Of a DNA stretch of 17,214 bases, positions 1-7,750 are shown piece after piece. The position numbers were made by a program, and so were the translations under genes. The stretch comes from Actinomortierella ambigua (lineage: Eukaryota > Mortierellomycota > Mortierellomycetes > Mortierellales > Mortierellaceae). Position 1 is the stretch's first letter. Each line of letters opens with the position of its first letter. The stretch covers positions 1 through 17,214 of the forward strand of contig JAAAJB010000690.1 in the NCBI GenBank assembly GCA_016098155.1, read 5' to 3'. The notes beneath the pieces were generated by a model. That model was given only the letters and a program-made list of their open reading frames with translations. It was not told where the DNA came from and did not search any database.

Positions 1-105
1 GATGGCATCGCCTGGATTCTTGGGATCCGTGCTGTTGGTTGTCTGAGCGCTCACACAAACAACGCCTAGTGAAAGCACGAATGCCGCTACCTTTGGTAGC
101 TTCAT
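1..105 (-). CDS. N-terminal exon of a secreted protein, possibly an M13 peptidase paralogue (partial)
   Basis: The minus strand has an ATG at 105 followed by 35 open codons to the window edge. The peptide opens MKLPKVAAFVLSLGVVCVSA, a classic signal peptide: Lys near the start, a hydrophobic core, and an AxA-like end with likely cleavage before Gln21. It continues with a polar Thr/Asn/Pro stretch. The leader resembles that of the M13 peptidase at 1482-4126 (both MKL..., both containing VLSLGV and ending Ala-Gln). The two genes share strand, a pyrimidine-rich leader and a TATA-like box about 130 nt before the ATG. I infer a tandem paralogue, but no catalytic motif lies inside the window, so another secreted protein is possible. 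Secretion is well supported; family identity is not. Confidence 0.6.
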   Translation of the reverse strand, partial: MKLPKVAAFVLSLGVVCVSAQTTNSTDPKNPGDAI

Positions 106-234
106 GTTGTTTGATTGTTTGTCGCGGGGAGAGAAGAGGGAGAAAGGAAGAGGAGGGGGGTATTGAAAGAAGGTAGGAGGGCAGCTGTGGAGAAATAAAA
201 AATATGGTCCAACAGCGAGGGATCCTATGCTCTT

Positions 235-240
235 CTTATA
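235..240 (-). promoter_or_regulatory. TATA-like box of the left-edge secreted gene
   Basis: TATAAG on the minus strand lies 130 nt upstream of the ATG at 105. The intervening leader is strongly pyrimidine-rich. The same arrangement is seen upstream of the M13 gene (TATATAA, 132 nt before its ATG), which makes this call somewhat better than a chance match. Confidence 0.4.
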
Positions 241-1354
241 CCGTTACCGAGAAAAAACGGTCGACACTGTCGAGCTGGCATGATGTCAAAAGAAACATAA
301 ATAGGGCATGGAATTGAGACCGTTTGGGGACGAAAGAGAGTACGTACATAAATGACACTCGTAAACACCTCCACCTTTCTCAAAGAGGGGAAAGAAAGAG
401 GACTCTGGGTATGTCGGCTGTGGTTCAATACCATGTCGTGCATACGTATTAACCACTGTAGAAACAAATAAAGACGATCCCTACCATCGGGTAGATTTGT
501 ACTAATCCTTTCGTCTCGGCGGAACAGTCCGCTGTCAGGGCTATGGAGCACAGTCCGGTGGCGAAGGGGCTTCTCTCTCTCATTTTTTAGGGTGTGTACT
601 GTGTATAGACTAAAAGGGTAGAGTCTGAGGAAGCCATGTGCGCTAGCGATAGGGTCACGCGCGCCCATTGTGTCTTCTACCACAACTGTATGTGTCTCAT
701 ACCTCTCTCTCTGATAAGATTGGGAGGGGGGTATATCTACAACAGCCCACGAGGAGCTCGAGCCGGGGGACAGGAGGGTACTTTTTCTAGTAACTAGCCG
801 TCCCTGTCGACTCTGGTTTCATCCGGCAGCTGGGGTACGGATTTGTTACAGCCCTGAGAGAATGCGCAGTGAAGATGAAACAGCTGCTCTTAATCCAGAG
901 TGGGAAATGTGCACTGGAAAGAACTGCGCTCGAGTCTTGAATAGTACATCCATAGCGCTGGTATGATATGGGAGTATACTCTAATACTGATGAGGGAATG
1001 ACGGTTTGTTTGTGACGAATGATTTGCAGATAGTGCTGAATGAGGGCAAAGACTAAAACTTCACAGTGGAGTCAAGTAGTTGGCCACTGAGACGACTGTA
1101 CGCGCGTCATGTCACGTCTTCTGAAATACGTTATCTCGTAGATGGGTGCACTCCGAGACATCGACGCTATAGACAACGAGGATGAGAGGTTGAAAGAATG
1201 TTCCCAGAAGAGTCGACGCCTATGTAGACAATAGTACGTACATTCAACAATTTTGGCGTTTGTTTCCCCAAAATTACACCCTGTCGTTGCCGGTACAACA
1301 GCCGAAGTATGTCAAAAAGCATGTCATCTTTTGATTCTATGATAATAGATATAA

Positions 1355-1360
1355 TTTATT
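1355..1360 (-). terminator. Poly(A) signal of the M13 peptidase gene
   Basis: AATAAA on the minus strand lies about 120 nt after the stop codon at 1482-1484, in an AT-rich stretch. This position and context are typical of a fungal polyadenylation signal. Confidence 0.55.
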
Positions 1361-1481
1361 CTGTTCTGGTATGTAGCTAAAAAAAAATACCCCAATTTTA
1401 GCGACAAAGGGGAGGGGGACATATCGACGCGTCGAAAAAAAAGCCCCCACTGACTCTTGTTGATATCTAGGGTATATGGGA

Positions 1482-4126
1482 CTACCAGAGTTCGCACTTC
1501 TTGGCCGGGTTCATCTTGGCGTTGGGCTTGCACTTGAAAACACGGGCAAAGTCGGGCGAGTTTTCCACCACGCCATTGACACGAGCGCGAGCAGGTGAGT
1601 GCTCGTCATTCTTCACCAGGTTGGCCATGTACTCGGGCGTGCCCTCGACACACCAGGTCTGGCTGAAACCAATGAAGAACAGCTGCTCGCGCGTGTACTT
1701 CTCAAGACCAGGCAGGAGGTGGTTGCTGTACCGCAGACCCTTGGGATCCGATGCAAATCGGGTCGACCAGGCATTGAAAGCCATCTTGAGTCCTCCGTTG
1801 TCCGAGATGTTCTCGCCCAGTGTCAACGTACCATTGACATGCAGAGTCTCGCCCTTGGGGCCCACGACGGAGAACTTGCTGTACTGGTCCACATAGCACT
1901 TTGCCTTCTCCTCAAAGCGAGCGGCCGTTGTATTGGTCCACCACTATGAACATTGAAAGTTTTTTTTTTTTTTTTTTTTGTAAAAGTTGTTAGTAGCCAA
2001 TCCCAATTCGCTCAAGGGGAAACATAAAAGTGGCAAATAAAAAAAAGAATGAATCTTACGTTTTCAATCTTGCCATCAGGTCCAAAAAAGCGGCCGGTGT
2101 CGTCAAATCCATGGGTGATCTCGTGACCAGCGATGAGACCCAAACCACCAAAGTTGAGGTACTCTGGGTCGTGAGCAGCAAACATGGGCTTCTGCATAAT
2201 GCCCGCTGGGAAAATGATCTGGTTCTGGTAGCGGTTATAGAACGCATTCACCATCTGTGGGTCCACTGGCATACCTCGTCTGTTGGTGGGCTTGCCGGCC
2301 TTGGCGTACTGTTTTTGCTTACGCCACGCCTTGGCACGCCTCTGGTTGCCATAAAAGTCGTTCTTCCTCATCTCCAGCGTACGATAGTATGTAGCCAAAG
2401 ACTGCGCAGAGGCCACATCCGGGTCGAAACGCGAGTACGCGACCACCTCGTCGATGGCCTCCAGCTTCTCGATCGCCTTCTTGCGTGTGGCCTCGTCCAG
2501 CCATTCGGCCTCATTGAGCTCGACACGGTACGTGGTTCGCAGTGCATCAATGATCTCCCTGCCTTGCTTCTCCGCCTCGGGCGAAAACGCGACCGACAGG
2601 TAAAACTGACCCAAGATGGCACCGAGATCCGCGTTGGCCACATCCGCGCACTGGTCAGCACGCTTGGGCGGCCTGTAGACATCATCTTCACCACTGACCT
2701 CCTTCCTGAACTGGTTGATGGGCACGCGGTACTTGGCAGACAAGCCGCTGTAGTGCACGTTGATCATCTGCCAGGCAAAGTACACCTGCAAGCCCGCATC
2801 GGTGGTGTTTTTCAGGATCCCGGGCAACGCCGTCTGGTAGCTCTGCGAGGACATGCTGGCCTTGTTGGTCTTGAGTGTTGCCTGCAGGAAGCGCTCCCAG
2901 TCAATGGTTGGGTTGATCTTATTCAACTCCTGAGCCGTCTTGGGGTTGTACATTCCGGGGTCCTTGCTCGTGTCGACGGCGGCGACCCTGATCTCGTGAT
3001 CCACCACATAGTTGGCCAGCTGCTTCGCATTCTTCAGCGTCCGTGGCCCATTCTTGCCAGGCCTTGAGGATCCGTTGGTACCCAGGAAGAGCGTAAACAT
3101 GTTCTCGACGTGCTTGCGATACTTTTCGAGGGTAACCTTGTTCCGGTAGTCCTTCGCCGAGGGCAAGCCCATCCTTCCTCCGAAGATGTAGAGCTCCTGG
3201 ATAGAAGGGTTGGCAAGATTGTCAAAGGACTGCATGTCGAGCAACGCTTCGACACCATCCTTGCTGAACTGGATCAGCGCAGACGTGAGGCGGTCTCGGT
3301 CAGTTGGCAGATTGTCGACCGGTACCTTGATGTTGGGGAAGAGTGGCGCCAACAGACTGTTGCGGACTGGGAAGACCTTTGTGACGAGCTGCTGCAAGTC
3401 GTTCAGCAGAGGGCTGCGATCGAGGGCGTTGAGTCTGGCCTCGTCCATGCAGGACGCAAAGTCGAGCTGGACCTTTGCCAGGTTCTTGCGCGACACATCG
3501 TTCAGAGGGTATCCCTTGGAACCCTTGACCTTCTTGGGATCCGTCGTCAGGATTCGATGAATGATTTTCTAGAAAAAAAGAAGTGTTAGAAGGGAAAGGG
3601 GGAACGGCAGCGCAAATAGAAGCATGAGAACACAAAAGAGTAGAGAAGATTCGTGTGCTATCGTAGGTGGTACAGCATGAAAGAATACATTGCAATTTTT
3701 AGGTTCATGCATGCCACAATACAAATGTACTACTTACATCGGTGACATCGCCCGCCTCGGACAAACCACCCATTCTCTTCTTGTCCCTGGGAACTTCAGT
3801 TCTCTTGAAGAAGTGACCACCTATATACAAGCCCGGTGATATTCACAGAACATCTCGTTGAGTCATCTTGTCATCTTTCCATGAACACAGTGCAGCATAG
3901 GCAGCAAAGCATAAATGGTAAAGGATATCTTACAAGCAAACTCATGGAAGTCCTCACACGGATCAATAGCAACATTCATGTTGTGGAGGATGGCCTTGGC
4001 AGAGCGCACGCAGTCTTGAGAACGACAAAGACCATTGCCGCCAGCATTAGGCGAGGGGCGATCTCTCTGGGCAGTTGCTGCCAGGACACCCAGCGAAAGC
4101 ACCAAGAACGGGGCTGTCAGCTTCAT
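1482..4126 (-). CDS. Secreted M13-family zinc metallopeptidase (neprilysin/ECE type), four exons
   Basis: Exons 3934-4126, 3738-3820, 2060-3568 and 1482-1943 join in frame to 748 codons, normal for the family. All three introns (113, 169 and 116 nt) are GT...AG. Residues 1-19 form a signal peptide with cleavage likely near Ala-Gln20. No second membrane segment follows, so this should be a soluble secreted enzyme rather than a type II membrane neprilysin. Family hallmarks are present: DPCEDFHEFAC near the N-terminus, the substrate-binding NAFY (about 533-536), the zinc-binding HEITH (574-578), and GENISD, supplying the third zinc ligand Glu639 and the His-stabilising Asp643. The end is also typical: WW, QY, HSP, RVNG, MNP and a final C-x-L-W. 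M13 enzymes cleave oligopeptides on the amino side of hydrophobic residues. The zinc site is split by an intron: HEITH lies in exon 3 and the Glu ligand in exon 4. One small oddity is that the usual ACGGW/ACGNW after the first Cys motif reads ACGHF; this follows from the chosen splice site and would change if the acceptor differed. Confidence 0.95.
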
Positions 4127-4257
4127 AATGAGATGCGAAAAGAAGGAAGTATGGAGAAAGGAAAGGAGGATGGGAGGAATGGGTATAGATGGATTTTTTT
4201 AGGAAGGGCTGGGGGGGATCTTGGTTGATGGTGGAGAAGGGTTCAAAACTTACTGGG

Positions 4258-4264
4258 TTATATA
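4258..4264 (-). promoter_or_regulatory. TATA box of the M13 peptidase gene
   Basis: TATATAA on the minus strand lies 132 nt upstream of the ATG at 4126. It is followed by a pyrimidine-rich leader down to the start. The motif, position and leader composition together support a core promoter. Confidence 0.5.
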
Positions 4265-5039
4265 GACTTTCTTTCCTGTCGGAGTATCAGCCCAGTCTCT
4301 TGGAGAGTTTTGAGCTGCACAGCACGAACTGAGAAGTCGAGATGAATAACGTACGAAAACTGTTCCGCGAGGATAACTTTAGAGTAAGGGAGGGGTTTTC
4401 TGCATGTTGTGTCCCGCCTACCTGGTTACGTTTTTTCTTTCATTCTTCCATTCTTTCTTTTTTTGCAGCTGGGCTCCCGAACACACATTGATACTTGATA
4501 AGGGCACTGCTTCTATTCCCACTATGCTTGGCTTGGGAAGGGCAGGATGGCTGTAAGGTTCTTTTTAATTGTTGTGTTTGAATGACCAGCCTTTTGCGAG
4601 TTCAAATGAAATACAGTACATTACACTCACTCTCTGAGGTGCAACTCGGATGCAACCCTACCCTAGCGTCTGTCAGAGCCGTCTTCAGTATCTTTTGCGG
4701 CCGGAAAACGATGCCAGCTGTAGTCCATACAAAAGTATTAGCCTATTCTGCACCAACGGGGCCTCGTCGTCTAGCTTGTGGTGAAACAGCGGTACAGTAC
4801 AACTTTATGTGAAAGTAGAAACTCAGCAAGGCCGTCTCATTTCATTGGTTGAAGTTTGAAAAATCGAGCATGACACCAACGTAGAAGCATTTCAGAATGG
4901 CCGTTGTGTCTTCCTCCCACAGTCGTAGACCAAGCGGCGCTGGGGTGAGCATAGGACCCTCTAGGAGAGCACTCCATGGGATTGACTCGTGCTCACATAA
5001 CAACACAATTGCAATTACTCTGTCCAGGTACGGTACACT

Positions 5040-5107
5040 GTACTGTACAACAGTCATATCGATGGGGAGGCAGCTGTAACGGTGTGTACTGTACTGCTGT
5101 ACTGTAC
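5040..5107. repeat. Cluster of GTACTGTAC motifs
   Basis: The exact 9-mer GTACTGTAC occurs at 5040-5048, 5086-5094 and 5099-5107, and as its reverse complement at 4792-4800. A partial copy (tacagtac) lies at 4612-4619. The core is nearly palindromic (GTAC, one base, GTAC). Right after the cluster, 5111-5123 is gactac-a-gtagtc, a further inverted repeat. The location, between two divergent genes, fits a transcription-factor site array, but the binding protein is unknown. Confidence 0.5.
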
Positions 5108-5426
5108 GTAGACTACAGTAGTCGTCCTCTCGCTCTTCTGGCAACAACGAGAGCAAGCAATTGAGATAACAAGATCGCTACCAGAACGACATCTTCTTGG
5201 GAAAGTTCACTCCCTTCCCTTCTCTACCAGAGGGGCGAGATGGAGATGGGGACGGAGAGTGAGGGAGAAGTGTGGCACAGGAGAGAGAGAGAGAGGGCGA
5301 GGGGGCGAGAGGGCAAGAGGCGATGCTCTCTCTTTTTTTTTTTGCCCCTAGCCCACTCCTAAATGGTGACGAAATAACCATTTCATCCTCATCGCCGCAT
5401 CCTCTGGCGTTCATTTCTTCTACCTA

Positions 5427-7202
5427 ATGGCGAATTGGTCCACGGTACCCCCGGAAGTACTCCTGCAGATGGGAAAACGCCTCAACAGGCGCTCACTTGT
5501 GGCCTGTCTCTTGGTGAACCGGCTGTGGTACCAGTTGTTTCTGCCGCAAGTGTGGCAGGTCGCTCTGGCTCGTGACTGGGCTGACGCAAGGTTCTGTGCC
5601 TATCTCGAGGACCATATCCACCTTGTCCAGCATCTCGAGTGGTGTGACATGGACTGGCTGGATCATCGTGCGGGAAAGATTCAGCAGAGTCCCTTTAGCA
5701 GTTTTTGCGCAGCTGCCAGATTCCACTTTAGAGATTGGAACCAGTATCGAAACAGGTTCTGCAGTATCGTGAACCAGGACTCCATGGCAGATCTCCTTGG
5801 GCGATTGAAGCGTGGTGACGATCCCGGCGCGGCAGGAGAGGCTCCAACGAATGCCTGTCGCCTCCGAAAATTATCCATCGCCCTCCACGGGCCCATGGGC
5901 ATCAAGTTGGCCACGGCCATTAGCTCTCTCGGACCCCTTCAACGCTTAGTATTGATCTCAGATTCGTGGCACGAGACCCTGGACAGCCCGCAGGACTGGC
6001 TCCAGATGAGCCAGGCATGGCTCACCATTTGTTTGAACGTGGAGGAACTCTTTGTCTGGAACCTTAGCCGCCGAGCCCATGCACCGATCACGACACTCGA
6101 GCCACGACCCCCTCTTCACTTTGACATATCCTCGTCTTGGTCCACAATGCTGGACGAAGGGGAGCTCGTCCAGGAGCGCCAGAAGCACGACAGGCTATAT
6201 TACTACGATCACGACTACCTCCTCCCCCTCGGCTGGGAAGATGCCAGATTTCCAACTCTCAAGAAGCTCTTCCTTGCTAATATGAGCATGTCGCCAGAGA
6301 CGTTTCTTCGGTGGTTAGAGCGATGCCCCAACCTTAGTTCTGTCCAATGGCCATGTTTTCTTAGACCGTCAGCATCGACTGAGGTCAAAACCAGTTCCTT
6401 AAAAGCCGCGCATCACTTTTTGGCCAGCCCAGGGTTTCGGGAGCGACTGCCCGCCCACTTTCAGGATCGGCTCAAACATCTCTGGGTGGATCGTCTCAAC
6501 CTTGTCGAGATTGCGGTTTCCTCGACCTTTGGCTGCACACACAACTTGAGACAAGTCAATTTACGATCGGTAACGATCCAGGATGACCATCTTGCACTAC
6601 TCATACAATGCAATCCCGCCATTGAGGTGCTATCAATAGTTGCCTGTAACGGGCCATCCAGCCAGGCAATTTCGGCGTTCCTTTCCCAAGCTAGTATGCT
6701 GAGGCGTCTCGAAGCAACTCGAACAAAGCTGGTGCTTCCGCAAGGGTTGCTGGATCATATCGCGGCTCTCGTAGCGGCTAGCAGTTCTGATGACTGGCAA
6801 GTGGAGCAGGAGGAGCTCATCGGTGGGTGGGCCTGTCGGAACCTCGAGGCGCTTTCGATTGGATTTGAAATAGCGATAGGCAACATCATCCTTGAGTCCA
6901 GGGCCGTGTTTGCACTGGTATCACAATTACATAGACTCCGGAAGTTGCACATTATAGCCACCATGGTGGTCTTTAGCGAAGCAAGTGGAGTCCATCTGCT
7001 GAGGGCACTTGGATGCCTTACACGCCTTGTGGTCGACCATATTCGGCGCGGTGATCACGCGCGAGAAAGTTTGCACCTAATACTAGACAGCTGTCCTTAT
7101 CTCCAGCGCCTGCGACTCCCGCGCCGAAGCATGTCACATACACGGAACGTCCTCGGGTGGGCAGCAGAGCGTGGTCGAGCTGAAATCATCAGATTTCGCT
7201 AA
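5427..7202 (+). CDS. F-box protein with leucine-rich-repeat-like C-terminal region
   Basis: This is a single uninterrupted 591-codon frame. Residues about 7-43 form an F-box: Pro-Pro-Glu at the start, an LxxxxLVACLLVNRLWYQ-like core, then FLPQVW. This is the usual layout of fungal F-box/LRR proteins. The rest contains irregular Leu-rich segments spaced 25-60 residues apart (LRKLSIAL, LKKLFLANM, LEALSIGFE, LRKLHIIA, LQRLRLPRR), consistent with degenerate LRRs that bind a substrate. Such proteins link Skp1-Cul1-RING ubiquitin ligases to targets; the target cannot be read from sequence. The ATG at 5427 is the first in frame and immediately precedes the F-box. No intron is needed. An AATAAA follows 92 nt after the stop. 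These families are large and fast-evolving in Mortierella-like fungi, so a one-to-one orthologue should not be assumed. Confidence 0.85.
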   Translation: MANWSTVPPEVLLQMGKRLNRRSLVACLLVNRLWYQLFLPQVWQVALARDWADARFCAYLEDHIHLVQHLEWCDMDWLDHRAGKIQQSPFSSFCAAARFHFRDWNQYRNRFCSIVNQDSMADLLGRLKRGDDPGAAGEAPTNACRLRKLSIALHGPMGIKLATAISSLGPLQRLVLISDSWHETLDSPQDWLQMSQAWLTICLNVEELFVWNLSRRAHAPITTLEPRPPLHFDISSSWSTMLDEGELVQERQKHDRLYYYDHDYLLPLGWEDARFPTLKKLFLANMSMSPETFLRWLERCPNLSSVQWPCFLRPSASTEVKTSSLKAAHHFLASPGFRERLPAHFQDRLKHLWVDRLNLVEIAVSSTFGCTHNLRQVNLRSVTIQDDHLALLIQCNPAIEVLSIVACNGPSSQAISAFLSQASMLRRLEATRTKLVLPQGLLDHIAALVAASSSDDWQVEQEELIGGWACRNLEALSIGFEIAIGNIILESRAVFALVSQLHRLRKLHIIATMVVFSEASGVHLLRALGCLTRLVVDHIRRGDHARESLHLILDSCPYLQRLRLPRRSMSHTRNVLGWAAERGRAEIIRFR

Positions 7203-7750
7203 TGCAAGGCTGAGGGTGGCTGTGCACAACTACCTCAAGATTGGGCCGATTTGCTTTTTTGGGCTTCAAGGAGCAAGGATGTTGAATGTGCCAAATAAAG
7301 ACAGGCAGTTGGTATCATAACATGTTGGTACCATTTCTCCCTTCACCCCCTTTTTTTTTCTTCTCTCTTGGCGAACAGGGCAGCAGCTCAAGCTGCCAAA
7401 AAAAAGTGAGTACAAACAAGGGGAAGAGTGTGAGGTGGTTGAGGGTGGATGACCAAGAGTATCCATGGAAATAGGGGGGAAGACGAGGCATTTTCGCTTC
7501 TCGGTCGATCACGCTGGGCAGGCGTTGCCCTGGAGGATGATTGATGCTCCAAGAATACCTGCAAACAAACGAACACACACACCCCTGTATCCCTCGTGAG
7601 GATGGCCTCTACCTCACACACACACACACTCTCTCTCTCGCCGAAGCAAAGAGAATTGACATTCTCTTCTCATTCATTTTGACCTCCATTCTCCTTTGCA
7701 TTTGTGCCCGCCTCTTCTCTCTTTTACCTTAATTTTTGATAAAATCACAA
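7203..7750. other. Intergenic region and leader of the MARVEL-like gene
   Basis: It contains the F-box 3' UTR and, from about 7600, a CA/CT microsatellite followed by a pyrimidine-rich leader running to the ATG at 7751. No clear TATA box is seen. Short ORFs here resemble nothing known. Confidence 0.6.
7294..7299 (+). terminator. Poly(A) signal of the F-box gene
   Basis: AATAAA on the plus strand lies 92 nt after the F-box stop codon and before the next gene's CT-rich leader. Confidence 0.55.

Larger units (their letters stand above)
106..1481. other. Intergenic region between two same-strand secreted-protein genes
   Basis: It holds the promoter and CT-rich leader of the left-edge gene (about 106-250, minus strand) and the 3' untranslated region of the M13 gene (about 1355-1481). 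The middle, roughly 300-1330, has no ORF I recognise, no tRNA fold I could assemble and no obvious repeat. A perfect 12-bp palindrome (tcgacgcgtcga, 1424-1435) sits in the M13 3' UTR. Confidence 0.6.
4127..5426. other. Divergent promoter region between the M13 and F-box genes
   Basis: It contains the M13 core promoter and leader (about 4127-4300). Four copies of the 9-mer GTACTGTAC or its reverse complement lie at 4792-5107. A GA-rich then T-rich stretch (about 5255-5345) lies just before the F-box gene. Short ORFs in this region (for example 4582-4812) look like chance and resemble nothing I know. Confidence 0.6.

Noticed and set aside
225..683. 152-codon minus-strand ORF upstream of the left-edge gene
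   Set aside because: No recognisable domain or codon pattern; it covers the TATA-like box and upstream promoter region of the left-edge gene. Probably chance.
820..840. tRNA T-loop-like ggtttcatcc
   Set aside because: No matching acceptor or anticodon stems could be found around it.
1424..1435. 12-bp palindrome tcgacgcgtcga in the M13 3' UTR
   Set aside because: A single short palindrome made of overlapping restriction-like motifs, with no partner sites; likely chance.
1961..1979. T-run in the third M13 intron as a possible retroposon poly(A) tail
   Set aside because: No target-site duplication or element body next to it; a simple homopolymer inside a 116-nt intron.
2030..3067. 345-codon plus-strand ORF
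   Set aside because: It is antisense to the long third exon of the M13 gene, whose motifs are unambiguous; the translation is a mirror of that exon's codon bias.
4600..4612. B-box-like gagttcaaatg
   Set aside because: Flanking bases do not form a T stem and there is no A box at the right distance.
7736..7750. Upstream extension of the MARVEL-like gene from a TTG
   Set aside because: TTG is not an expected nuclear fungal start here; a good ATG follows at 7751.
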